A DNA stretch of 64,000 nt from NCBI GenBank assembly GCA_014376435.1, contig JACMRL010000019.1, positions 51,751-115,750 of the forward strand, written 5' to 3'. Both the position numbers and the translations under genes were made by a program. Below the pieces are notes generated by a model. The model did not search any database. It was given only the letters and a program-made list of their open reading frames with translations, and was not told where the DNA came from. How positions within the stretch are numbered: the stretch's first letter is position 1; the number at the start of each line of letters is the position of its first letter. This stretch comes from Bdellovibrio sp. Its GTDB lineage: Bacteria > Bdellovibrionota > Bdellovibrionia > Bdellovibrionales > Bdellovibrionaceae. This document shows positions 27,257-36,369 of this stretch, piece after piece.

Positions 27257-28258
27257 GTGGGAGTTATTTTTTCAACAACATTTTTAGTCATTATGATGTT
27301 CATGGTGTTTTCATGCTCTGATCGACCGACTAGTTTTTCACTTCCATCGATCAATGAATCTTTTGGCCAAGCCGTTACTTACAATCGCAAAGTTGATATT
27401 TTATTTGTTATCGATAATTCAAAATCAATGTTGCAGCATCAACAGCGTTTATCCGCGCGTATTCCAGATATGATTGCGGCCCTAAACTCTTTAGGTATGG
27501 ATTATCATATTGCGGTAACGACCACGACGATGACTAAAAATTCTGACTACGCGATGACTAGGCAAATTTTGGGTGAGCCTAAATATTTAACTCGAAGTAA
27601 TATTCATTTATTAAGTGATCGTTTGTTAGTGGGTGATTCCGGCTCTGATAACGAGCGGGGTTTAGATTCATTAGCATTCGTAACGGGCTCTTATGCCAGC
27701 ACCAATGCCGCAGGATTTCTACGTACGGATGCCTTATTCGTTGTTAACATTTTGGCGGATGAAAACGATAACAGTGTTGAGATGGGTCAAGGAAGCAGTA
27801 ACGATTTTGTTAATTATATGAATGCCTTCCGACCTAAATTCAAAGATGGCGGTCGCGCGTGGATTGCAAATTACATTGGTACGATTCAAAATCAGAATTG
27901 TGATTTTTTAGGGGGTCACGTTTCGATTGGTACAAATTATTTAAAACTAGTCGATGCATCTAAAGGCGTAAAAGAATCAATTTGCGTGGGTGATCTGACG
28001 GCAGCCGTATCTAATATCAAGGCGCGCATCATTGATCAAATCACCGCATATCGTTTAGCGGATGCTCCAAATAAATCAACGATCAAAGTAAGTGTTGGTG
28101 GGGTAAATATTTCTGAAGGTGCGGTAAACGGATGGACTTTAGAATATGAAACCGATGCAAATGGAATTAAAACTTATTATGTAAAATTTCATGGAACCGC
28201 TGTACCGGCAGATGGAATGTCAATTCGTGTCGATTACACCCCAGCTAACGCTAGCTAA
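27257..28258 (+). CDS. Von Willebrand factor A-domain lipoprotein
   Basis: This starts with GTG after an AAGGA ribosome binding site. The signal peptide ends in a lipobox-like VFSC (Cys at about 20). A VWA domain follows, with the metal-ion-dependent adhesion motif DNSKS in ILFVIDNSKSM. The 333-residue protein has a beta-rich end of about 60 residues. VWA proteins usually mediate protein contacts; a surface or periplasmic role is inference. The gene converges on the beta-propeller lipoprotein gene, with 15 bases between the stops and no visible terminator. Confidence 0.75.
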   Translation: MGVIFSTTFLVIMMFMVFSCSDRPTSFSLPSINESFGQAVTYNRKVDILFVIDNSKSMLQHQQRLSARIPDMIAALNSLGMDYHIAVTTTTMTKNSDYAMTRQILGEPKYLTRSNIHLLSDRLLVGDSGSDNERGLDSLAFVTGSYASTNAAGFLRTDALFVVNILADENDNSVEMGQGSSNDFVNYMNAFRPKFKDGGRAWIANYIGTIQNQNCDFLGGHVSIGTNYLKLVDASKGVKESICVGDLTAAVSNIKARIIDQITAYRLADAPNKSTIKVSVGGVNISEGAVNGWTLEYETDANGIKTYYVKFHGTAVPADGMSIRVDYTPANAS

Positions 28259-28273
28259 GGTTAAAGAATTAAA

Positions 28274-29794
28274 TTATTTTTGAATCACCATCGTACCGGG
28301 GCCACTACCCACGATCGGAATCGCATAACTTGACGGTGTTAAATGCGTCAGTTGACCCGTCGAAGAATTAATTCGGTAAGCGTCAATCGAAGCGTTGTTA
28401 TACGGGTTACAAGTGTAGGCAAAGGCGCCGTTTGAATCAACTTTGATATCATTCGGTGAACCGTTCGTGAAGTACTGTCCAGTAGGGCTGGTGTTGCTTA
28501 CACGGCTTACAAAGCCGGTCGTTAAGTCAATTGTATAAGCCGTCACGAATTTATCTGCTGTAGACGGGCTGCCCGCCGTTCCAAATAAGAATCGACCATC
28601 CGGAGAAATACTTACGCCAGAACCTCCCCATGCAAACGGGGATGTTCCGTAGTCAGTTAAGTTACCATTACTAACGGGAATTTCTAAACCGGATAGGGCT
28701 CCCGTAGTAGTATCAATTTCGTAAGAAATAACTTTTTTCTGTCTGATTCCGCCGATAAATAACCAACGTCCGTTCGGATGAATTGTGATTCCATCTCCGG
28801 TGCTCGGTGTGACCGGGGAGCCTAAAATATTTTTAAAGGGGCTTCCGGGAATTAAGCTTAAAGCACCGGTCGTTTGGTCAATCGCGTAACCAATCACTCC
28901 ACCACCACCCGAGGTTGACGAATTTGAAACGTATAAAAATTTTCCAGTTGGATCGATAACCGAAGAATTAAGTTCAGTCGTACTGACCCCTGAAGCAAAT
29001 GGGGCGCCCACGATTGTTGATAAGGTACCATCGTCGGCGACGGCGTAAGCTGAAACATTGTTAGTTTGAACGTTGGCCACATACAAAAATTTTCCGCTCG
29101 GGTGAAATGCGGGACCACTGGCGGAAGGATTAGGATAAGTTGCTGCCAGGGTTAAAAATCCATTCAATGGATTAATGCTAAAAAAAGAAATCGTTCCTCC
29201 AGAACCATAATCAGCTGTGTAAATATATTTATTATTGGGATGTAAAACAATTCCGTAAGAGGTTGAGCCCGTGGTTGCAAAGCCTGCTCCCGCGCCCATA
29301 TTTAAAAGCGCACCCGTTGTCGGATTTTGTGCGTAACCATAAACGCGTCCGGGATTTGATTGATTAGCTAAATACAAAAATGAAGCGTATGAAAATTGTA
29401 AGGTTGTGGGGTCACTCACGCTGGGGTCTATGATGCTACCGTTACCGTCGCGATTTCTAACTGAAATATCAAAAACTCCAGATTTTCCTGGGCCCACTTT
29501 ACAAGAAATCTGGGTGTTATCGCCATTTACGCTCGACTCCAAACATTCATAGGGGCCTACGTAAACTTTCGCGCCCGCATAAAAATTTGTACCGGTGACG
29601 GTTAATGGGCAGCCACCTGAAATACTACAATAAAGTGCGCCGCCCCCATTTGCCGTAGCACCTTTAATTTTCGCCTTAAATTCTGCCGGAGCAAAACTTT
29701 CACTATCGAAATTTTTTGCACATTGAGTAAAAGATAAAATCACCGAAATAGCAGTGATGGATGCAAACGTTAAAACTTTTAAATTTTTCTTCAC
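28274..29794 (-). CDS. Lipoprotein with IPT/TIG domain and lactonase-like beta-propeller
   Basis: The start is GTG with an AAGGAG ribosome binding site. After a lipobox (SFTQC, Cys at about 26) comes an IPT/TIG-like domain (GGCPLTVTGTNFYAGAKVYVG), then repeats of about 50 residues of the type ...HPNNKYIYTADYGSG, HPSGKFLYVANVQTN, DPTGKFLYVSNSS, HPNGRWLFIGG, SPDGRFLFGTAG. These match the seven-bladed propeller of the YncE / 6-phosphogluconolactonase (Lactonase) family. A lipid anchor and a TIG domain suggest binding rather than sugar metabolism. Length is 506 residues. Confidence 0.8.
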   Translation of the reverse strand: MKKNLKVLTFASITAISVILSFTQCAKNFDSESFAPAEFKAKIKGATANGGGALYCSISGGCPLTVTGTNFYAGAKVYVGPYECLESSVNGDNTQISCKVGPGKSGVFDISVRNRDGNGSIIDPSVSDPTTLQFSYASFLYLANQSNPGRVYGYAQNPTTGALLNMGAGAGFATTGSTSYGIVLHPNNKYIYTADYGSGGTISFFSINPLNGFLTLAATYPNPSASGPAFHPSGKFLYVANVQTNNVSAYAVADDGTLSTIVGAPFASGVSTTELNSSVIDPTGKFLYVSNSSTSGGGGVIGYAIDQTTGALSLIPGSPFKNILGSPVTPSTGDGITIHPNGRWLFIGGIRQKKVISYEIDTTTGALSGLEIPVSNGNLTDYGTSPFAWGGSGVSISPDGRFLFGTAGSPSTADKFVTAYTIDLTTGFVSRVSNTSPTGQYFTNGSPNDIKVDSNGAFAYTCNPYNNASIDAYRINSSTGQLTHLTPSSYAIPIVGSGPGTMVIQK

Positions 29795-29820
29795 TCAGCA
29801 CTCCTTACTTACGGATAAAA

Positions 29821-30441
29821 CTACTTAGAACTTGTAAAATTAGTCAGAACAATTCCTAAACCAACGCGGTCCCATTTAACTGAATTTGTTAAAGAGTCAT
29901 CGAAAGTCTCGGTGGTGTAATCAATGACGAAGCCAAATCTTTTTTTAATTTGGCGGTAATACTGAATTTGAAAACCACTTTTAGACTTATAAACTGCCGT
30001 GCTTCCCTGCAGCGTAGCTTTATCTAAAGTGAAAGTATCAGATAGGCGGTAGATCGCGCCAAAAGATTGTTTACCATCATAATAATCAATTCGTATGCCG
30101 GGTGAGCTGCCTTTACCCGAAATATTTTGCCCGTTAACTTCCGCGGGATCAACCGATTGGCCAGCCATGTAGTAATCATAATTAACTCCGAGACGAAGTT
30201 TTCTAAAAATATTGTAACCAAAAAATACGCTTGCCCCGGTGTAGATCATCGCGCGATCTGGAACATCAACTCCATTACCCATTTTTCCTTGTCCGGCCTC
30301 TACGGTTGCACCGATTGAAAATTTTGGATTTGAACCACCACCACTATGCTTTTGTGCGAAAGATTCAGTCGTTGATAAAACTGTTAAGGAAAAAATAAAT
30401 GCGGTCAAATGACCAAAGCTTCGCTTGATAGTTAACTGCAT
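29821..30441 (-). CDS. Outer-membrane beta-barrel-like protein
   Basis: A signal peptide (ending around SFAQ, residue 29) is followed by alternating hydrophobic and aromatic strands such as FFGYNIFRKLRLGVNYDYYMAG and FQIQYYRQIKKRFGFVIDY, which fit a small beta-barrel of about eight strands. No family is recognised. It starts 27 bases downstream of the propeller lipoprotein gene on the same strand but is upstream in transcription, so the two may form an operon. Confidence 0.6.
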   Translation of the reverse strand: MQLTIKRSFGHLTAFIFSLTVLSTTESFAQKHSGGGSNPKFSIGATVEAGQGKMGNGVDVPDRAMIYTGASVFFGYNIFRKLRLGVNYDYYMAGQSVDPAEVNGQNISGKGSSPGIRIDYYDGKQSFGAIYRLSDTFTLDKATLQGSTAVYKSKSGFQIQYYRQIKKRFGFVIDYTTETFDDSLTNSVKWDRVGLGIVLTNFTSSK

Positions 30442-30611
30442 GTGAACCCCCAGTAATAATTCGATAACCTACTAATATTGTAGAAGATTTTTATTATTTT
30501 GGCGATGCTGTTTTCAGGCGTATCAGATTGATACGGTCTATTGGGCTAGATTCGTATGGACCAAAGTCTGCTCTTGTCATAATACAGTGCTGTTTATCAG
30601 CGGTAAAAAAA

Positions 30612-30640
30612 AGCAAAAAAAAGGGAATCCGAAGATTCCC
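30612..30640 (-). terminator. Intrinsic terminator after the subtilisin gene
   Basis: Read on the minus strand, GGGAATC and GATTCCC (30623-30629 and 30634-30640) form a seven-base stem closed by a TTCG tetraloop, followed by a run of eight T. It lies 28 bases after the stop of the protease gene. Flanking A/T runs could let it work in both directions. Confidence 0.85.
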
Positions 30641-30667
30641 TTTTTACATTTTTATATCCAGAAAAAA

Positions 30668-32068
30668 CTAAAATTTCATTAACTGCTCAACACTTAATTT
30701 TCCACCAGTTAATACTTTTCCTTGTGCGCTAGGTACTGATTTCGCTGAACCTAAAATCGCATCGCGAACTTGCGCATATGTTTTTTCAGGGTGCGCTGAC
30801 CAGTAAAGAGCCGCTGCGCCGGCAACGTGCGGACATGCCATTGAAGTTCCATCCCAAGTAGCATTTAGTAAAGCAATTACTGTATCAGAATATTTTCCGC
30901 CCACAGTTGTCGAGAATATTTTTACGCCCGGTGCAGCGATATCAACCGAAGTTGCGCCCACATTCGAAAATGAAGCGATGTTATCAGCCGAATCAATCGC
31001 GGCGACTGAAATAATGTTGTCGTGAGTGTAGCTAGCTGGAAAACTTTTTTTATCGTCCGTATCGTTATTCTTAGAAGAATTTCCGGCAGCGGCGATGAAA
31101 AGAACATCGTGATCTTTGGCATATTGAACTGCATCTTGTAATGCTTGATTTTCAGTTGCTTCCGCTGGATCTTCACCTTCAGAACCCCAAGAGTTTGATA
31201 AAACTTTTGCGCCATTATCTACGGCATATTTAATTGCCTTAATAGCCGCGGCTGTTGTCCCACCTTCATTGCCGATAAAGCGTAAAGCCATGATTTGTGC
31301 GTTCGGTGCAACTCCAGAAATTCCTTTTCCATTACCACCAACGGCCGCAACGTTACCGGCACAGTGTGTGCCGTGGCCAGGGTTACCGCCGTTTAATAAA
31401 TCCATTAAACTTGCTGCCGCTAGATCATAAGGTTTATTGTCGTTTGATAAAAAATCCCAACCGATGATGTCATCAATGTAACCATTGTTATCATCATCGA
31501 TTCCGTTGTTAGGAATCTCTTTTGGATTTCTCCATAAGTTACCCATTAGATCTTCGTGAGTATAATCAACGCCCGTATCAATAACGGCTACGATCACTTT
31601 ATTTGTTCCGCGATTAATATTCCAACCAGCCGTTGTGCCGATATCGTTCATTCCCCATTGGCTAGAAAAAAGTGGATCTGCGCCCGTTGTTGCGGTGGGA
31701 GCTGGTGGAATTTCTGGATTATCAACTTGTGGAGCCAAAGGTTGGCTGCCCGCTTCAGGGTGCGCGGCTAAATAAGATTTTAATTCAGTTTGTAGATGAG
31801 GGTTTTGTTGAAGATGAATTTTGTAATTCTTTTGAACATAAACGACTGATCCGCTTTCTAAGAACTTTTGCATTCCGATTTGGTTTACGTTGCCTTTAAC
31901 TTGAATCCAGTTGTCTGTTAAGGCTTCAGATTTAAAGCCTTGAGAAGCAAAATAAATCGCGGCATGTTTTGTCGATACAGGATTTGCTACTTTCACAAGC
32001 AAATCTTCTGCGTGTGATTGAGCTGCCAGTGCTACAGTTAGCAATAGAGCTGTTGAAAATGATTTCAT
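30668..32068 (-). CDS. Secreted subtilisin-family (S8) serine protease
   Basis: The 466-residue protein has a signal peptide (cleavage about AHA, 20), a pro-region (about 21-135) and a subtilase domain. The catalytic triad is D164 (AVIDTGVDYTHED), H232 (GHGTHCAGN) and S409 (GTSMACPHVAGAAAL), with the oxyanion N330 (AAAGN). A calcium-loop-like acidic stretch (DDDNNGYIDD) is at 191-200. ATG 32068 has a perfect GGAGG ribosome binding site; an earlier start at 32122 would hide the signal peptide. Exported degradation of protein is expected; in a predator it could act on prey, but that is inference. Confidence 0.93.
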   Translation of the reverse strand: MKSFSTALLLTVALAAQSHAEDLLVKVANPVSTKHAAIYFASQGFKSEALTDNWIQVKGNVNQIGMQKFLESGSVVYVQKNYKIHLQQNPHLQTELKSYLAAHPEAGSQPLAPQVDNPEIPPAPTATTGADPLFSSQWGMNDIGTTAGWNINRGTNKVIVAVIDTGVDYTHEDLMGNLWRNPKEIPNNGIDDDNNGYIDDIIGWDFLSNDNKPYDLAAASLMDLLNGGNPGHGTHCAGNVAAVGGNGKGISGVAPNAQIMALRFIGNEGGTTAAAIKAIKYAVDNGAKVLSNSWGSEGEDPAEATENQALQDAVQYAKDHDVLFIAAAGNSSKNNDTDDKKSFPASYTHDNIISVAAIDSADNIASFSNVGATSVDIAAPGVKIFSTTVGGKYSDTVIALLNATWDGTSMACPHVAGAAALYWSAHPEKTYAQVRDAILGSAKSVPSAQGKVLTGGKLSVEQLMKF

Positions 32069-32289
32069 GGACCCCTCCGTGAGTAATGTTTTTATGCTAC
32101 CCAAAAGTCTAGGAAGAAACAAAGCAGATCACCAAACAAAATTTTAGAAATTTTCACTTTTGAGCATTTGCGTTGAAGTTTTTGTGGAAAGTCAAAATGC
32201 CATGAAAAAGTAGTTATCTCGTTGTCTTCATTCCTAGTTTTTGTCATGATGTCCAATGAAAACTAAATGAAAATCAAAAGAGGTTTTGT

Positions 32290-32868
32290 ATGAACTCGCC
32301 AAACACGCAACTGGCTACACAATCTGTTGACGATATGTCGCGGTCACTCGCGTTCACGTCAAAACTCGACGCACTTGCAGCTTGGGGACAAAGAAATTCT
32401 TTGTGGCCAATGCCGTACGGAACAGCTTGTTGCGGAATTGAATTAATGTCGGTGATGGGGCCGAAATATGACTTAGCTCGCTTCGGAGCAGAAGTGGTTC
32501 GATTTTCTCCACGCCAATCAGATTTATTAATTGTTGCTGGAACAATCACGGAAAAAATGGCGCCAGTTTTAGTTCGTATCTACGAACAAATGCTTGAACC
32601 AAAATATGTTATTTCAATGGGAGTTTGTGCCAGCTCGGGCGGATTTTACCGTGCCTACCATGTTCTTCAGGGTTGCGACAAAGTCATACCCGTCGATGTT
32701 TACGTACCGGGATGTCCTCCAACTCCAGAAGCTGTTCTAGATGGAATCATGACCTTACAAAAAATGATAAAAGACCGTACGCCACGTCCGTGGAAAGACC
32801 ACTGGCATTCGCCCATGTTAACGGGTGGTTCGCACGCATCTCCGGCTGGAACGGTGGTTGCGCCATGA
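32290..32868 (+). CDS. nuoB: NADH-quinone oxidoreductase subunit B
   Basis: NuoB holds cluster N2, the last iron-sulfur centre before quinone. The 192-residue protein has the four ligands C47 and C48 (TACCGIELM), C113 and C142 ([11 protein letters not shown]). Its length and the conserved DLARFGAE block are normal. An AGAGG ribosome binding site precedes ATG 32290. It is the first gene of the run nuoB-CD-E-F-G-I; its stop overlaps the nuoCD start (ATGA). No nuoA lies upstream. Confidence 0.95.
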   Translation: MNSPNTQLATQSVDDMSRSLAFTSKLDALAAWGQRNSLWPMPYGTACCGIELMSVMGPKYDLARFGAEVVRFSPRQSDLLIVAGTITEKMAPVLVRIYEQMLEPKYVISMGVCASSGGFYRAYHVLQGCDKVIPVDVYVPGCPPTPEAVLDGIMTLQKMIKDRTPRPWKDHWHSPMLTGGSHASPAGTVVAP

Positions 32869-34562
32869 GTTTAGCAATGAATTTCCCCGAAGTTTTAAAA
32901 AGTGATTTAATCATCAAGTTTGGTACGACTGAATTTAAATTTACAACCACGCCGGTTGGCGATCATGTAATCGAAGCCAAAAAAGAATCTATCCCGGCGT
33001 TACTCCGTTACTTAAAAGAATACGCCGGCTTTAATTTTCTGATGGACGTTTGCGGAGTGGATTATCCAAATCGCGAAAAACGTTTCGACGTGGTTTACCA
33101 TTTATTTAATTTAAAAGAATCCTCACGCGTGCGTGTAAAAACGCAAGTAGCGGAGGGTGGTTCTGTACAAACTGTTATCCCTATTTGGAAAGGTGCCGAT
33201 TGGTTTGAGCGTGAAGCGTTCGATATGTTCGGAATTATTTTCGAAGGTCATCCAAATTTAAGAAAAATTTTAACCCACCATGAATTTGTCGGTCATCCGC
33301 TACGTAAAGATTACGAAGCCGATGCTCAACAACATTGTTTGACGATGCTACCGGTGCATTTTAATAATACACCGGAACAGCGCGGTGATCAGTTAGACAG
33401 CCGCTTTGTTCCGATCAATATCGGGCCTTCACACCCGGCGATGCACGGAACATTACGTGTAATGGCAGAATTAGACGGCGAGACCATCGTACGCGCAAAT
33501 TGCGACATCGGTTTTTTACATCGTTGTTTTGAAAAAATGGCGGAAACTCATCCGTACAATCAAGTCATTCCGTTCACCGATCGTTTGAACTATTGTTCGG
33601 CGCCAATGAATAATGTGGGATATTGTAAAACGGTTGAAAGATTATTGGGCGTAGAGATTCCGGCACGTGCGCAAACGATGCGTGTCATCTTGTGCGAACT
33701 TTCGCGCATTATCGACCACGTTGTTTCGGTTGGAACGGGCGGACTAGATCTGGGCGCCTTAACCGGTTTCTTCCATTTATTCACTTACCGTGAAAAAGTT
33801 TATAACTTATTCGAAAAACTTTGCGGAGCCCGCTTAACTGTCTCCATGACTCGCGTTGGTGGTATGGCTCAAGATGCACCCGACGGCTGGTTCACAGATG
33901 TGTTAACTTTCTGTGATGAAGTTAGCGATGGTATCGACGAAATTACAAAACTTTTATTAGAAAATAAAATTTTCATCAAACGCACGCAAGGCATTTGCCC
34001 CGTTTCTAAAGAAGACGCAATTGCTTGGGGCTACACGGGCCCATTGTTACGCGCTTCGGGTGTTAATTTAGATTTACGTAAATCAAATCCATATTATGGA
34101 TACGAAAATTATGATTTCGATATTCCAGTTGGCGCAAACGGCGACATCTACGATCGCTACTTAGTTCGTATTGAAGAAATGCGTCAATCCGTTCGCATTG
34201 TCAGACAGGCTTGTAAGAATGTTCCGGGCGGCGACTATACAATCCGCGATAAAGGAATTGTTTTACCTGAGAAAAAAGATGTTTACGGAAATATCGAAGG
34301 CTTGATGAATCATTTTATGTTGGTCATTAAAGGTCTTCGTCCACCGGCGGGTGAAATTTATGATGCCACGGAAGCCGCGAACGGTGAATTAGGTTTCTAC
34401 TTAATCAGCGATGGTTCAGCGAACCCGTACCGTTTAAAAGTACGTCCGCCATGTTTTGCAATTTATCAATCTTTCCCGACCGTCGTACAAGGTGCGATGC
34501 TTGCGGATGCGATTGCAACCGTAGCCAGCATGAACGTCATTGCTGGGGAATTGGATAGATAA
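32865..34562 (+). CDS. nuoCD: NADH-quinone oxidoreductase fused subunits C and D
   Basis: The 565-residue protein joins NuoC (about 1-165, with FERETFDMFG-like [12 protein letters not shown] and HPLRKDYE) to NuoD (from about 180, with [29 protein letters not shown], and the final block [25 protein letters not shown]). NuoD forms part of the quinone pocket facing N2. The fusion is known from E. coli and several other groups. The true start is ATG 32865, overlapping nuoB; the longer frame from 32625 reads through nuoB out of frame. Its stop overlaps the start of nuoE by one base. Confidence 0.95.
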   Translation: MSLAMNFPEVLKSDLIIKFGTTEFKFTTTPVGDHVIEAKKESIPALLRYLKEYAGFNFLMDVCGVDYPNREKRFDVVYHLFNLKESSRVRVKTQVAEGGSVQTVIPIWKGADWFEREAFDMFGIIFEGHPNLRKILTHHEFVGHPLRKDYEADAQQHCLTMLPVHFNNTPEQRGDQLDSRFVPINIGPSHPAMHGTLRVMAELDGETIVRANCDIGFLHRCFEKMAETHPYNQVIPFTDRLNYCSAPMNNVGYCKTVERLLGVEIPARAQTMRVILCELSRIIDHVVSVGTGGLDLGALTGFFHLFTYREKVYNLFEKLCGARLTVSMTRVGGMAQDAPDGWFTDVLTFCDEVSDGIDEITKLLLENKIFIKRTQGICPVSKEDAIAWGYTGPLLRASGVNLDLRKSNPYYGYENYDFDIPVGANGDIYDRYLVRIEEMRQSVRIVRQACKNVPGGDYTIRDKGIVLPEKKDVYGNIEGLMNHFMLVIKGLRPPAGEIYDATEAANGELGFYLISDGSANPYRLKVRPPCFAIYQSFPTVVQGAMLADAIATVASMNVIAGELDR

Positions 34563-35035
34563 TGTTTCAGTTATCAGCCGAAGCTAAACAACAAGTGTTA
34601 AACGAATTGAAGCGTTACGAATCAAAAGAGTCTGCGGTACTGCCGGCTCTTTACATCGGTCAGCGCGAGAACAAAGGTTTCATCAACGCGGAAGTGATCA
34701 AAGCATTATCTAGCGTGATGGAAATTCCTGAGTCGCACATCAACGAAGTTTTCACATTCTACACGATGTACAACAAAACACCGATTGGTAAATACCATGT
34801 GCAAGTTTGCCGTACGTTATCTTGTATGTTGAATGGTGCAAAAGAACTAACGGCGCATTTATGCAAAGAATTAAACGTAAAATTAAATGACGTTAGCGGC
34901 GATGGTCGCTTCACAGTTTCTGAAGCAGAGTGTTTGGGTTCTTGTGGTACAGCGCCAATGATGCAAATCAACGATAAGTACTATGAAAACTTAACGCCTG
35001 AATCAGCAATGAACTTATTACGCGGGATGAAGTAA
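34562..35035 (+). CDS. nuoE: NADH-quinone oxidoreductase subunit E
   Basis: NuoE carries the [2Fe-2S] cluster N1a. Ligands are C83 and C88 (CRTLSC) and C124 and C128 (CLGSC), the thioredoxin-like pattern of the family, and the N-terminal helical block (NEVFTFYTMYN) is typical. It has 157 residues. It shares a base with the nuoCD stop and ends two bases before nuoF. Confidence 0.95.
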   Translation: MFQLSAEAKQQVLNELKRYESKESAVLPALYIGQRENKGFINAEVIKALSSVMEIPESHINEVFTFYTMYNKTPIGKYHVQVCRTLSCMLNGAKELTAHLCKELNVKLNDVSGDGRFTVSEAECLGSCGTAPMMQINDKYYENLTPESAMNLLRGMK

Positions 35036-35037
35036 TT

Positions 35038-36369
35038 ATGGCAACAGTAAATGAGACGAAGTCGAATCAGCAAACCAGCGAAACAAAATACTTAAGTGAA
35101 TTTTACCACTTGCCAGAATTTAAAGGTATCGACGGCTACAAAAAAAATGGCGGTTACGTTGATTTAGAAAAAGCATTAAAAATGCAGCCACAACAAATTA
35201 TTGATGAAGTGAAAGCTTCAGGTTTACGTGGTCGCGGCGGCGCAGGTTTTTCGACCGGAATGAAATGGGGTTTTCTTCCGAAAAATGATGAACCCCGTTA
35301 TTTACTTTGCAACGCCGATGAGGGCGAGCCCGGCACATTCAAAGATCGTATGATGATGGAAAAAGCTCCGCATCAGCTGATTGAAGCAATGATCATCTCT
35401 GGTTACGCAATTAATTCAAAAAAATCTTATATCTACGTGCGCGGTGAATATGATGAATCAATCAATACTTTAACAACGGCGATTCAAGAAGCTTACAAGG
35501 CCGGTTACTTAGGTAAAAATATTTTAGGTTCTGGATTTGATCACGATATGGATGTGTACCGCGGAGCGGGCGCTTACATTTGCGGTGAAGAAACCGGAAT
35601 GATTTCGTCACTTGAAGGTTTAAAAGGCCAACCGAAATTAAAACCACCATTTCCGGCGGTTCAAGGTTACTTGCGTAAACCGACCATCGTGAACAACGTT
35701 GAAACTTTAGCGGTCGTAAAATACATCATTCGTGACGGAGCCGCGGCATACAAAAAATACGGCACAGAAAAATCAACCGGCACAAAATTATTTTCATTAT
35801 CCGGTAACATCATTAAACCTGGAAATTTCGAAGTTCCGTTGGGTTACCCATTAAAAGACATGGTTTACATACTGGGCGGTGGTTTTAAACCAGGTCGTAA
35901 ATTGAAGGCGGTTATTCCGGGCGGATCGTCTGCTCCGGTTTTAACGGCGGAAGAAGCAGAAAAAGCGACGCTTGATTACGAATGTTTAGCAGAAATGGGA
36001 ACCATGCTAGGTTCCGGCGCGATCATCGTGATCGACGATTCAGCTTGCATGGTCGAATGCTTAGCAAATTTGATGCACTTTTACCACCATGAATCTTGCG
36101 GCCAGTGTACGCCGTGCCGCGAAGGTACGGGATGGCTAGATAAAATCGTTCATTCGATTTTATCGGGTAAAGGTCGCATGCAAGACATCGAATTATTAAT
36201 TAAAATAGCTGACAATATGAAAGGTAAAACAATCTGCGCTCTTGCAGACGCGGCGGCTTTACCAGTTCTAAGTTTTGTGACTAAGTTCAGAGATGAATTT
36301 GAATACTTCGTTCGCGAAGGCAAATCGAAAGTTAAAGGAGTAGCGTATGTCGCCGATCACACTCATTAA
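35038..36369 (+). CDS. nuoF: NADH-quinone oxidoreductase subunit F
   Basis: NuoF binds NADH and FMN and passes electrons to cluster N3. The 443-residue protein has the FMN/NADH glycine loop GLRGRGGAGFSTGMKWGF (62-79), CNADEGEPGTFKDR (91-104), and the [4Fe-4S] ligands C354, C357, C360 and C400 (ESCGQCTPCREG and TICAL). The end overlaps the start of nuoG by 23 bases, which is the longest overlap in this operon. Confidence 0.96.
   Translation: MATVNETKSNQQTSETKYLSEFYHLPEFKGIDGYKKNGGYVDLEKALKMQPQQIIDEVKASGLRGRGGAGFSTGMKWGFLPKNDEPRYLLCNADEGEPGTFKDRMMMEKAPHQLIEAMIISGYAINSKKSYIYVRGEYDESINTLTTAIQEAYKAGYLGKNILGSGFDHDMDVYRGAGAYICGEETGMISSLEGLKGQPKLKPPFPAVQGYLRKPTIVNNVETLAVVKYIIRDGAAAYKKYGTEKSTGTKLFSLSGNIIKPGNFEVPLGYPLKDMVYILGGGFKPGRKLKAVIPGGSSAPVLTAEEAEKATLDYECLAEMGTMLGSGAIIVIDDSACMVECLANLMHFYHHESCGQCTPCREGTGWLDKIVHSILSGKGRMQDIELLIKIADNMKGKTICALADAAALPVLSFVTKFRDEFEYFVREGKSKVKGVAYVADHTH

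Noticed and set aside
32625..32864. Long N-terminal extension of nuoCD
   Set aside because: It translates nuoB in another frame; the ATG at 32865 overlaps the nuoB stop and fits NuoC.
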